DNA of 64,000 nt, taken from positions 1 through 64,000 of the forward strand of contig JALZVT010000002.1 in NCBI GenBank assembly GCA_023300545.1, given 5' to 3'. The stretch comes from Pseudomonadales bacterium (lineage in GTDB: Bacteria > Pseudomonadota > Gammaproteobacteria > Pseudomonadales > Azotimanducaceae). A program made the translations under genes and the position numbers. Below the pieces are notes generated by a model. The model was not told the origin of the DNA and did no database searches. It saw only the letters and a list, made by a program, of their open reading frames with translations. The first letter of the stretch is position 1. The number at the start of each line of letters is the position of its first letter. Below, piece by piece: positions 26,575-35,178 of the stretch.

Positions 26575-27593
26575 GGTGTCATGTCCATGCCGTACATGCC
26601 GTAGCGCGCATGTACGGCAGCAACAGTCTGATCACACCAATAGCTCGAACCTGGTTGCGGAAAACCGAGCACTGCCCGCTGATCAAGCGATGCGGTCGCG
26701 ATCAGCTTAGCCAGAGTCTTTTGTTGCTCGTACAAACTCCAGGCCCAACCGGTATGCACCGTGCTAATCCACTCGCATTCAGCGCGACGAAAGCTCAGGT
26801 TATGCGCCATACGAAGCGCACCCGGTAACATCGGCGTACCTCGATGCCAGGTGTCGTGCCGATACAACAGCAAGGTTCCAGGCCGATACGACACGTATTG
26901 TTCACGTGCATATAGCTGCTCACGCAGCGCCACCGCCTCCGGCCGAGCCTTCTGCAGATAGGCCTCTGCACTGGCTTTGTCGTTGACGTAGTCCAGCTCG
27001 CCCACGCCAGGCGTATCAATAATTGGCCAGGGATAGGCAGGGTCGTCATCACCTTCGCGAGCCACCACCGCAGTTGCACCACCACAGTCATCAACGTCGC
27101 TCAAATACAAAATGGCCTCTACGGCTTCGGGGCGATGCCAGGGCGTGGGGTGCGCCAGCAGATGGTTCGGGTAATCGACATGAATGCGTTGGTCTTGATT
27201 GTTAAACGCAGTTCGATCGGTTGTACTGTTACCGTACTTCGGCCAAAGATCACTTTGGGTCAACCGCAGATCGCTAACCGCAACAGCCAGCAACTGCGCA
27301 ACGGCTGCCAATAACTTGGGATGCAGGGTGACGGCATTGAACGCCATACTCGTGCTGGGAAACACAAAGCCACCTTCGCTACCAAAGTCGTTAATGGTTT
27401 CGGCCGCGGCGCTATTCGCAGCCGGAAAACGTTGCAACGCATCAGTTTGCAGTTCACCAATTAGCCCCGCAGAAAACACCCCATCGACTAGCGTAAATCC
27501 TGCGTTACGCCAGCTGCTAACCTGCGCGTCTGATAGCACGCCTTTAGTCGCGGGTTCGTTCACGGGCGTCGGGGTAAGGACGCGTGCACTCAT
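26544..27593 (-). CDS. PhyH-family Fe(II)/2-oxoglutarate dioxygenase
   Basis: A 349-aa oxygenase. The iron-binding triad is HVD in QRIHVDYPNHLL and the distal His in LLYRHDTWHRGTPM. YLSDVDDCGGATAVVAREGD is the typical connector, and RYRPGT-like SYRPGTLLLYRHD precedes the second ligand. It is predicted to hydroxylate or otherwise oxidise the product handled by the methyltransferase encoded upstream, with which it shares an ATGA stop/start overlap (27590-27593). It is last in the acylase operon. Confidence 0.88.
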   Translation of the reverse strand: MSARVLTPTPVNEPATKGVLSDAQVSSWRNAGFTLVDGVFSAGLIGELQTDALQRFPAANSAAAETINDFGSEGGFVFPSTSMAFNAVTLHPKLLAAVAQLLAVAVSDLRLTQSDLWPKYGNSTTDRTAFNNQDQRIHVDYPNHLLAHPTPWHRPEAVEAILYLSDVDDCGGATAVVAREGDDDPAYPWPIIDTPGVGELDYVNDKASAEAYLQKARPEAVALREQLYAREQYVSYRPGTLLLYRHDTWHRGTPMLPGALRMAHNLSFRRAECEWISTVHTGWAWSLYEQQKTLAKLIATASLDQRAVLGFPQPGSSYWCDQTVAAVHARYGMYGMDMTPYRSVSPSSP

Positions 27594-28366
27594 CGGGGTC
27601 GCGTCACGATAAAGGCGTAGGAGAAATACTCCCCATAGTTTCGCCAGGCGTCGATTTCTTGCTGACCTTCGTTGATCACCTGCCTACCGTCCGCATCGTT
27701 TACGTACTTGGTGCGCAGTGCATCAACGCGCTTCTGCAGCGGATCGTAGTAAGCCGCCCAGGCGGCCGGCGGTAAAATGAAGCTCTCCAACAGCTCAAAC
27801 CCAGCATCAGCAACGCGCGCAGCAATGCCGTCTTCATCTGACATTTCTGCGTACTCCGCCCAATTCTCAACAACCGGCTGGGGTAATTGTGCTGACAGAA
27901 AAACCGGTTCACTCAGGGCTATGAATCCTTGTGCCGGATCAGCTCGCAAATAAGGCTGCCAGGTTTGCAACGCCGCCCCAACGCCCAACATATAGGCGGC
28001 ACCTTCGCACCAGATCAAATCAAAACTGCCCGTAGCGACCGGTGGTTGTTTCATATCCCCGTGTACGGTGGTCACTTGTTGCTCAAGATTGTTTTGCGCA
28101 ATCCAACCCTCCAGCTCCGCAAGGAATGCAGGGTGAATATCGAGCGCCGTGATGTGAGAGGTCGGCAATAATTCAGCCAGATACCGCGTCTGCATACCGG
28201 GACCGCACGCCAGATCAAGCACAGACTCTATTTGCCTGTCACCAGCGGCGGCTGTTACCGCAGCCAGCGCCCGCGCCGTACTCGCCTTGTCACCCGGACC
28301 TTCACGCGGGTTGCCCGAATGCAAATCCATAAAGGCGGCAACCTGTTTTGGGTTGCTCCAATCCAT
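27590..28366 (-). CDS. Class I SAM-dependent methyltransferase
   Basis: A 258-aa methyltransferase. VLDLACGPGMQTRYLAELLPTSHITALDIHPAFL is SAM motif I plus the acidic residue at the end of strand 2, and FDLIWCEGAAYMLGVG is motif II with ligands. The C-terminal cap (ILPPAAWAAYYDPLQKRVDALR) is of the small-molecule type. It could methylate an N, O or C atom. It sits third in the acylase operon, 13 bp after the NIPSNAP-like gene and 4 bp overlapping the PhyH gene. Confidence 0.88.
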   Translation of the reverse strand: MDWSNPKQVAAFMDLHSGNPREGPGDKASTARALAAVTAAAGDRQIESVLDLACGPGMQTRYLAELLPTSHITALDIHPAFLAELEGWIAQNNLEQQVTTVHGDMKQPPVATGSFDLIWCEGAAYMLGVGAALQTWQPYLRADPAQGFIALSEPVFLSAQLPQPVVENWAEYAEMSDEDGIAARVADAGFELLESFILPPAAWAAYYDPLQKRVDALRTKYVNDADGRQVINEGQQEIDAWRNYGEYFSYAFIVTRPR

Positions 28367-28379
28367 GACTGACTCCTAT

Positions 28380-29006
28380 TCAGGCCCCAGGCATGAGTAG
28401 CCGTGTTGCAGTGGCTCCAGAACGCGTTGTCAGTGCATGCCGCTGACGAAAGTTATCTGCCGCCTCTGGATGAGGCTTACGAGACAATTCCCAAGATTCA
28501 AAGCTGTCGTACCAAGTAAGGAGCAGCATATTTTCATCTTGGCTGACCTCGGGTTCGATCACTTCGAACAAACCCAGCGGCGCTGCCTGATAACTGCGAT
28601 CAGCCTCAAAGGTCTCCCACGCTTGCCGCGACAAGCGCACGGTGGCGTCAACAGAACCAGGCTTTAAGCGGAACGTTCGAAACACGTATAGACCGTTTTT
28701 ACTGAGCGGCCCAAACGAAGTAGGGCGTGCAGTAGGGCGCAACCGAACCGCTCGCAACACATGAGCGCTATCGACAGGTTTCGCAAGCGCTACCGGGCTC
28801 GCGTTTGCCGGATTGTGCAAAATCACAAACAGCTCATTGGAATCGAGGCCAAATAGACCTGCGAACATTCCCCAAACTTTCGCACCACGCTCTTCCCAAG
28901 CACGCTCGGCGCTTTGGCCGTTGGTTACCGTGCGCAAACCCTGCGCCAGATCAGCCCAGCTGCGACCTCGAGCAGCCAGATGCAATAACGTATATTCCTC
29001 GCTCAT
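28380..29006 (-). CDS. Tandem dimeric alpha/beta-barrel (NIPSNAP-like) protein
   Basis: A 208-aa protein that looks like two related ferredoxin-like domains. The first half is YTLLHLAARGRSWADLAQGLR...WGMFAGLFGLDSNELFVILHNP. The second half is GLYVFRTFRLKPGSVDATVRLSRQAWETFE...LLLTWYDSFESWELSR. The layout suits the EthD/NIPSNAP superfamily, but I do not recognise a named family. ATG at 29006 is used because it forms an ATGA overlap with the acylase stop; a frame start at 29018 exists. Confidence 0.75.
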   Translation of the reverse strand: MSEEYTLLHLAARGRSWADLAQGLRTVTNGQSAERAWEERGAKVWGMFAGLFGLDSNELFVILHNPANASPVALAKPVDSAHVLRAVRLRPTARPTSFGPLSKNGLYVFRTFRLKPGSVDATVRLSRQAWETFEADRSYQAAPLGLFEVIEPEVSQDENMLLLTWYDSFESWELSRKPHPEAADNFRQRHALTTRSGATATRLLMPGA

Positions 29007-31342
29007 CGACACGACCACTCACTTGCAACAATCAATTCTTCACGCTTAAGACAAAGGGTAAAGTAGTTTCCCGCCAACCAGGCGGGGTATTGGTTCGCAA
29101 CAAAGGGGCTATCAGCCTGGCCCCCGTTACCACCGGCAATAACAAACTGGGCATGGTCTGGATCACCCAGATCAACCACCAGTCGATACGCCGGCCCATG
29201 GTACACCCGACACAACGCAGCGTCCCCAGTCGACTGCCTAGCTGACCCATCTACTGAATTGACTACGTGCATCGCCATCGCCAACGTCGTTGGACTGCCG
29301 CCCAAGGGATCAGGTCCCACGCGCATGTCTTCCCAGCGCTGAAATTTCGCCAGGCTGTGTTTGAAACTAATCTGTTGCAGATCACCCCAACGCCAACGCG
29401 TCGCATCGTCGCCGAGGGCCGCAGACACCGTGGACAAGGCAGCCGTCATTGCCGCACGAACACAGGCGCGCAGTTCAAAGTGATGTTTTTTCCAGAGGCT
29501 GCCCTCGGCCAGAAAGCGACTGATGTCAAAGCGGTTGAGACCCGGCGCGCCAACCGGCAACAGATTGAGCACGGGGTCGCCCAACACCTCTTGCATAAAA
29601 TCGCGTTGCCAGAAATTACCCATAAACAGATAGTAGATGCAGGCAGCTCGCGAACTCAGGGTCGCCTTGCAATCCCACTCGCCGAGCAACTCGCAGGCAA
29701 GTAGCAGCTGGGGGTCTGCGCTACCACGCAGCTGCGCGATCAGTTGCGGCACCAACTCCACCGCCTGCAGATCCAGTAAATCGAGCTGCATCGCTGTGAA
29801 GTCATCGACGCTAAATCGATCTGCCGAAGTAAGCAGTTGCTCAATACGATCAGCTCGAGCGCTGTTAATCGGAAAGTTGTGAATATAGAACTCGCCGCGC
29901 TCTTCCATCGTGTCGTTGTTGGCCGTAAAGCTGTAACCACGAGTAGGGTTAACCTCCGCGACCAGCTGCGCAGCCGTCGATAACGAAAACTCACAGTCTT
30001 TGCGCCAGCCGGCCAGCGGCACACTGCCCGTGGCACCCTGTCTGGCTGGCGTGGTGGTGGCCACAAATCGCCGCAAATTATCGTCTGCGTCGACACAGAT
30101 AATGTTGTTTACCAACGGGCATACGTCGTTTTCAAACAGCAGCTCGCCAAACTCCTCTGCGCTTTTGGCCAGTGGTAAGCGCGCCAAGGCCCCGGCCGAG
30201 GTTGGCACTTGATCGAACGACCAGTACAAGGCGGTTTGCACATCTGGCGCTGGTGAATCACGCATGCCCAAAGACTCTTGCAGGCTTTCGAGCAAGACAC
30301 CGTGACTGGTTTGCACAACCTCAACCTCGCGCGAGGCGCCGCCTTTGACGGCAATGGTTTCGATACGCCGCTTAAGTGGCTGCCAGCCGCTGTGCACCCG
30401 GTGCTCTGAAAAGTCTGCTTCTGTAGTCGCCCCCACAGGCCGACGCAGTTGTTCTACGAACACGTCGTAGCAATCGACAAAGCCGGTAGTCAGACCCCAG
30501 GCCACATCACGGGTATAGCCCATCATAAAATACGGCACTCCCGGGAACGCGGCGCCAAAGACATCCCAACCGGGCGCGTGCAGGTGCACATAAAAGAAGG
30601 TGTTGGGAATAGAGTGCGGTTGATGCGGATCTGTCGCCAGCATGGGTTTGCCCGAAGCGCTCAGGCGCCCTTGAACGGCCCAGTTGTTGCTACCTGACAA
30701 AGAGGACAAAGCCTGTGCTGCAGTGGGGTCGCCATTAACTTCCGGGTAAGCCAGCTCAACCGCACCCAAATCAAGCGCGCGCAATGGCTCCCTCAGCTCT
30801 GCAATCAACGCCTCGTCCGTCGCCGAAAAATGCAGCGCATAGTCGCGAAAATAATCGACACCATGGGTGGCCATAAGGCGGCCCAGCAGCATCTTCTCGG
30901 TCCAGCTCTTATGCTGAAACCAGGATGTGAAGCGATAACGCGCCGCAACGTCTGCACGCGTGAATTCTCTGGGCTCGGCATCAGCGTGCAGAAACTCTGG
31001 CGGCACTTCAGCGAGCCCCTGCACCCAGCTGTTCAAACCTTGCAGATAAGCGTCGACCACCCAATCACCATCGCTGGCTAGCAGCTTGGTCTCGCCGCCG
31101 TGCACGTTACAGGCGCGCTGCGTAGCATCTTGCCGCACCCAGCGTTCGCCCAGCAGGGCAGCCGCTTCACCATTGGCAAACGCACAACTCAGATGGGTCT
31201 GCCAGAGCCGCTCTGACCCTGCTGCATAACCCATGCCGCGATACGCATCAGCAATTGTGGTGGCGTAAACGTGCGCAACACCCAACGAATCCCAAACAAT
31301 ATCAAACGGCGCATCCGCGCCTTCGACTAGATGCTGCATCAA
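29003..31342 (-). CDS. Penicillin acylase-family Ntn amidohydrolase
   Basis: A 779-aa Ntn hydrolase precursor. The A-chain begins near residue 10 (FDIVWDSLGVAHVYATTIADAYRGMGYA). The B-chain starts at Ser218 in SGSNNWAVQG, the self-cleavage site and nucleophile. TDPHQPHSIPNTFFYVHLHAPG, NPTRGYSFTANND and MRVGPDPLGGSPTT supply the other family elements. Members hydrolyse amides of penicillins, acyl-homoserine lactones or lipopeptides. There is no signal peptide although relatives are usually periplasmic. It is first in a four-gene operon. Confidence 0.9.
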   Translation of the reverse strand: MMQHLVEGADAPFDIVWDSLGVAHVYATTIADAYRGMGYAAGSERLWQTHLSCAFANGEAAALLGERWVRQDATQRACNVHGGETKLLASDGDWVVDAYLQGLNSWVQGLAEVPPEFLHADAEPREFTRADVAARYRFTSWFQHKSWTEKMLLGRLMATHGVDYFRDYALHFSATDEALIAELREPLRALDLGAVELAYPEVNGDPTAAQALSSLSGSNNWAVQGRLSASGKPMLATDPHQPHSIPNTFFYVHLHAPGWDVFGAAFPGVPYFMMGYTRDVAWGLTTGFVDCYDVFVEQLRRPVGATTEADFSEHRVHSGWQPLKRRIETIAVKGGASREVEVVQTSHGVLLESLQESLGMRDSPAPDVQTALYWSFDQVPTSAGALARLPLAKSAEEFGELLFENDVCPLVNNIICVDADDNLRRFVATTTPARQGATGSVPLAGWRKDCEFSLSTAAQLVAEVNPTRGYSFTANNDTMEERGEFYIHNFPINSARADRIEQLLTSADRFSVDDFTAMQLDLLDLQAVELVPQLIAQLRGSADPQLLLACELLGEWDCKATLSSRAACIYYLFMGNFWQRDFMQEVLGDPVLNLLPVGAPGLNRFDISRFLAEGSLWKKHHFELRACVRAAMTAALSTVSAALGDDATRWRWGDLQQISFKHSLAKFQRWEDMRVGPDPLGGSPTTLAMAMHVVNSVDGSARQSTGDAALCRVYHGPAYRLVVDLGDPDHAQFVIAGGNGGQADSPFVANQYPAWLAGNYFTLCLKREELIVASEWSCR

Positions 31343-31426
31343 TGCACTCCCCAGTTGAATCGTGCTCCCACACCCATAAGCAGGTTGGTAAAAAAGTATA
31401 CCGCGGGCGCGCTATGATGATTGGCT
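31343..31426. promoter_or_regulatory. Divergent promoter between the acylase operon and the MFS gene
   Basis: Only 84 bp separate the two divergent starts, so both promoters must lie here. A TATGAT hexamer at about 31412 could be the -10 of the MFS gene, although no good -35 with correct spacing is visible. No clear operator was found. Confidence 0.4.
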
Positions 31427-32743
31427 ATGTCAGATTTCCGAAACAAGCCCCCACCCCCAACCGCGGGTCCGTTGCAACGCTTAGACGGCGTTATACGACC
31501 GGCCGGGTACGTTTTCTATGGTTGGTGGATTGTGCTCGCTTCGGCCGGCATTCAAATGCTCGGCGCCCTGTTTTCCGCACACAGCTTTGCGGTCTATGTC
31601 GTGGAACTCAAAGCCGAGTTTGGCTGGTCAAACACGGTACTCTCGTTTGCCTTCGCCATGATGCGCTTGGAGAGCGGAATACTGGGGCCGCTGCAAGGCT
31701 GGCTTGCAGACCGCTTTGGGCCGCGAATAGTACTCATCGTGGGCACCCTGCTGCTTGGTGGCGGGTTGATGCTGTTTAGCTATACCTGGTCGATACCCAG
31801 TTACTACGGCAGCGTGTTGCTGATCGCCCTCGGCGCAAGTCTGGGTGGATTTGCGACCTTAATGGTGGCCCTGGTGAGCTGGTTTAACCGTCATCGCTCA
31901 AAGGCCATCGCGGGCTCACAACTGGGCTACGCAGTCGGCGGTCTTGGGTTGCCGCTCATGGCGCTGTCTATCGAAAACTTTGGTTGGCGCCCGACCGCAT
32001 TTGCCACCGGCCTTATTGTGCTTGCCGTTTGCCTGCCGCTATCGATGCTAGTCAGGCACCGCCCAGAGGACATCGGCGAGCAGATGGACGGGGCCCCGCC
32101 ACCGTCGCAAGGCGCCGGCTCTGAGGGCGGGGCTGCGCAGAGTCCAATCGACTTCACCGCCAAGCAGGCTATCCGCACCTCAGCATTTTGGTTGTTATCG
32201 CTTGGCCATGCATTCGCATTGCTTGCTGTTTCGGCGGTCATGCTGCACGCCATACCTCACCTGACAACCGGCATGAATTACAGCCTTGTAGAAGCTGCCT
32301 GGTTCATGACCATTGTGATGGGCTGTCAGATTATCGGGCAAGTTCTTGGCGGCTACCTCGGTGACCGTTTTGACAAACGTTGGATCTCCATCGCCTGCAT
32401 GGCGGGGCACTCCTCCGCATTGCTGCTGCTTGCCTATGCCGCCAACACCACCATGCTGGTCGCATCCGCCGTTATCCACGGCATTGCCTGGGGCGCAAGA
32501 GGCCCACTAATGGTGGCGTTACGTGCTGACTATTTTGGCACCCGGGCGTTTGGCATGATCATGGGCATTTCATCAATGGTCATCATGTTCGGCATGATGG
32601 GCGGCCCCATCGTTGGTGGGGTTCTTTCAGACTATTACGGCAACTATGTGAACGCGTTCGCAATCCTCGGGCTAGTGTCGTTGCTCGGCGCAATCTGCTT
32701 CTATTTTGCGACCCCACCCACACCGCCTCACGACCAAATGTGA
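31427..32743 (+). CDS. MFS transporter divergent from the acylase operon
   Basis: A 438-aa major facilitator permease with about 12 membrane segments. YGWWIVLASAGIQMLGALFSAHSFAVYVVELKAEFGWS opens the protein; GWLADRFGPR is the TM2-3 loop motif, and WFNRHRSKAIAGSQLGYAVGGLGLP is the TM4-5 loop. A long central loop (EQMDGAPPPSQGAGSEGGAAQSPID) separates the halves. It resembles monocarboxylate/oxalate-formate-type carriers. Its divergent position suggests it moves the substrate or product of the acylase operon, as an importer or exporter. Confidence 0.88.
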   Translation: MSDFRNKPPPPTAGPLQRLDGVIRPAGYVFYGWWIVLASAGIQMLGALFSAHSFAVYVVELKAEFGWSNTVLSFAFAMMRLESGILGPLQGWLADRFGPRIVLIVGTLLLGGGLMLFSYTWSIPSYYGSVLLIALGASLGGFATLMVALVSWFNRHRSKAIAGSQLGYAVGGLGLPLMALSIENFGWRPTAFATGLIVLAVCLPLSMLVRHRPEDIGEQMDGAPPPSQGAGSEGGAAQSPIDFTAKQAIRTSAFWLLSLGHAFALLAVSAVMLHAIPHLTTGMNYSLVEAAWFMTIVMGCQIIGQVLGGYLGDRFDKRWISIACMAGHSSALLLLAYAANTTMLVASAVIHGIAWGARGPLMVALRADYFGTRAFGMIMGISSMVIMFGMMGGPIVGGVLSDYYGNYVNAFAILGLVSLLGAICFYFATPPTPPHDQM

Positions 32744-32821
32744 CCTCCGACGCGGCAGTTTTCTGACAGGCCACTAGACTGATCTCCGTTCGCAACCGAC
32801 GTTAGTCACGGAAACAGAGAC

Positions 32822-33196
32822 ATGTATCGCCCGTCAATCAAAACCACTCTTTCGCCTACCATCGCAGTGGCCATTACACTCGTCAGTGTACTGATCGCTC
32901 CAACCAGTGTTAGTGCTGACTATCAGCAAACTTTGGCTGCCCGGGGCGCTGACGCCTTCGCACAACCGCCGATCACGATCGATATCGACAACAAAGCTCT
33001 TGCCGCGACCTTCGCCAACAACATTGTCGAAGCAAATCCCGCGTTAAGCGATCAGGAAGTCATGATTGATCTGCAAGCGCGAATGTTGGCAGAACAACGT
33101 CTGGCCGAGGCTGCCGCCAACCTCGAACCCGTTGCACCGGCCGCAGAATCGGCAAACGAACTCGAAAGCGCACCCGTGGCCGTCGCAGCGCGCTAA
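32822..33196 (+). CDS. Small exported hypothetical protein
   Basis: A 124-aa protein with a signal peptide (LSPTIAVAITLVSVLIAPTSVSA, cleavage probably after VSA near residue 32). The mature part is acidic-to-neutral, helical and Ala/Glu-rich (RMLAEQRLAEAAANLEPVAPAAESANELES). I do not recognise a family. The N-terminal mature segment DYQQTLAARGADAF may be conserved. It probably lies in the periplasm. Confidence 0.7.
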   Translation: MYRPSIKTTLSPTIAVAITLVSVLIAPTSVSADYQQTLAARGADAFAQPPITIDIDNKALAATFANNIVEANPALSDQEVMIDLQARMLAEQRLAEAAANLEPVAPAAESANELESAPVAVAAR

Positions 33197-33267
33197 AATT
33201 CGAGGTTTCCCGCAGATTTTCCGAGAGCTTGCTATGCTTTCAGCTGAAGCAGTGTCGGAAGAAGTAG

Positions 33268-33678
33268 ATGAAATGGGTTGAGCGTCTCGCATTATTTGCG
33301 GTACTGGCAATCGTGACCATGATTGGCCTGCAGTACATCGCCTCTGAGACTACTGGTGAAGTTGTCGTGTTGACCACAACCGACGACGCTGGCACCACCC
33401 ACGAGACCCGCCTGTGGGTGGTCGATAACGGTGCAGAGGTTTGGCTACGCGCCGGCATAGATCAGGCCGGCTGGTACAGCCGCATTCTCGAAAACCCAGC
33501 AGTGAGCTTGCGGCGCAATGACCGCTCAGCAAATTACACCGCTGTGCCCATACCCGCAGCAACCGCTGCTATTGCCAACCTTGTTCGTGAAAAGTACGGC
33601 TGGGGCGATGCGCTGATTTCCTGGGCTTTGGGTCGTAACGCATCCGTAGCCGTCCGTCTAGATCCTAGCGAACCGTAA
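33268..33678 (+). CDS. Membrane-anchored split-barrel-like protein
   Basis: A 136-aa protein with an N-terminal hydrophobic anchor (ALFAVLAIVTMIGLQYIA). The remainder, TRLWVVDNGAEVWLRAGIDQAGWYSRILENPAVSLRRND..., resembles the nitroreductase/PPOX-like split-barrel proteins that bind flavin or F420, but the match is to pattern only. It ends 14 bp inside the convergent M20 peptidase gene. It could be an envelope oxidoreductase; confidence in function is low. Confidence 0.65.
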   Translation: MKWVERLALFAVLAIVTMIGLQYIASETTGEVVVLTTTDDAGTTHETRLWVVDNGAEVWLRAGIDQAGWYSRILENPAVSLRRNDRSANYTAVPIPAATAAIANLVREKYGWGDALISWALGRNASVAVRLDPSEP

Positions 33679-35110
33679 AGTCGTACAACAACTCAAGCAT
33701 AGCCGCCGTACCCTGCTTAAGATTTTCTACCCCAAGCCGCTCGTCATTGCCGTGTACTCCGCGAAAATCTTCTGCCGGAATCACAAAAAAACCAAGGCCA
33801 TAGCTAGTGATGCCCATGTCGCGAAAAAAGTGACTGTCGGTGAAGCCCGTCGACACGCTCGGTATCACTCGCGCATTTTTGTAGCGACGCTGCGCCAGCT
33901 TTTCGATCTGTGACCACAGTTTGCCACTTGCCGGCGACACCGCAGGACTGAAACTCATAATCTTAGAAATCTCGATCTGCGGGTCGTTAACAATGGCCTC
34001 AATCTGTGCCAGAAATTCAGCCTCGTTCTGATCGGGCAATATACGACAGTCGAGCTCAAGAGCAGCCTGTGGCGGAATCACATTGATTTTGCTGCTGCCC
34101 TCGAGCGTCGTCAACGAACAGGTGTTACGCACAAGCGCATGCTGAAACGGGCTAACCGCTTCGAGGTACCGCACAAACAGATCGTCTTTTATCGCCTCAC
34201 CAATATCTGCGAAGCCCGCTCGCAACTGGGGGTCGACTTGGTAAGGGGCGAGACCAGCAAACAGCTCCGCCACGGCCGGAATAGCACGCACCGGAAAACG
34301 GCTGTCAGCAAGCCGCGCACCGGCTCGCAATATACGGGTAACAGCCGTGGTTTGTGTTGGCGCAGAGCCATGGCCAGGTTGATCGGTTGCCACCAGACGC
34401 ACCCAGACCGGTACCTTTTGCGTAACCTCAACCATAATCAGGGTGTCATCGCCTGCGGTGTTAGCGGAGCCGCCTTCGTTCAACAAAAAGCCAGCGCCGG
34501 CAAAGATCTCGGGGCGATTTTTGGCAAGCCAGCCCGCACCAAAAGCGCCTCCGGCTTCTTCATCAGCGGTGGCAACAAAGACCACATCACGCGACAACTT
34601 TGCACCATTTTCAACGGCTTGGTGTAACGCAAGAAACGCTTGCAGTTGTGCAATCGCGGTGCCTTTCATATCCAGCGCACCACGACCCCAGACGTAACCA
34701 TCTTTTATCAGGCCTGCAAACGCATCGACGCTCCAGTGGCGAGGATCAGCCGGAACAACATCGATATGGTTCAGTAACACAATACCGGGCTGGCGCCCGC
34801 CCTGTATACGCGCCCAAATATTGCCTCGGCCGGGGGCTGACTCGGCGATCTCATATTCGATTCCCGCAGCCTCAAATATCGTGGCGAAAAATTCAGCACC
34901 ACGCACCTCGTTGCCCGGTGGATTGGTTGTATCGACCTTTATGTAGGCGGCCAGTCGATCAGGAGCAGCGTCTATAAACGCCTGTGTAACTGAGGTACCA
35001 GAAGTATCTGCAGCCGCTGCGGCAGACCCGGGCGCAGCAGTCAAACTTGTTAGGGCCACTACCAGACAGGTTATTCGCAGCACTGAAAAGACTTGTTCGC
35101 TAAAGGTCAC
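33665..35110 (-). CDS. M20-family metallopeptidase, exported
   Basis: A 481-aa zinc peptidase. It begins with a signal peptide (VLRITCLVVALTSLTAAPGSAAAA). Metal-binding motifs follow: LLNHIDVVPADP (His/Asp), GRGALDMKG, and ATADEEAGGAFGAGWL (Glu-Glu). The dimerisation domain starts near DQPGHGSAP, and a final metal histidine appears in GVHGNDERLG. Members include carboxypeptidases, aminoacylases and succinyl-diaminopimelate desuccinylases; this one is periplasmic. Its substrate is not predictable. Confidence 0.9.
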   Translation of the reverse strand: MTFSEQVFSVLRITCLVVALTSLTAAPGSAAAAADTSGTSVTQAFIDAAPDRLAAYIKVDTTNPPGNEVRGAEFFATIFEAAGIEYEIAESAPGRGNIWARIQGGRQPGIVLLNHIDVVPADPRHWSVDAFAGLIKDGYVWGRGALDMKGTAIAQLQAFLALHQAVENGAKLSRDVVFVATADEEAGGAFGAGWLAKNRPEIFAGAGFLLNEGGSANTAGDDTLIMVEVTQKVPVWVRLVATDQPGHGSAPTQTTAVTRILRAGARLADSRFPVRAIPAVAELFAGLAPYQVDPQLRAGFADIGEAIKDDLFVRYLEAVSPFQHALVRNTCSLTTLEGSSKINVIPPQAALELDCRILPDQNEAEFLAQIEAIVNDPQIEISKIMSFSPAVSPASGKLWSQIEKLAQRRYKNARVIPSVSTGFTDSHFFRDMGITSYGLGFFVIPAEDFRGVHGNDERLGVENLKQGTAAMLELLYDFTVR

Positions 35111-35178
35111 ACTCGGGTTCCTTTTCTTTTTATTGAGATATGATGGTGACGAGAGACATCATCGATGCAGGGAACACT

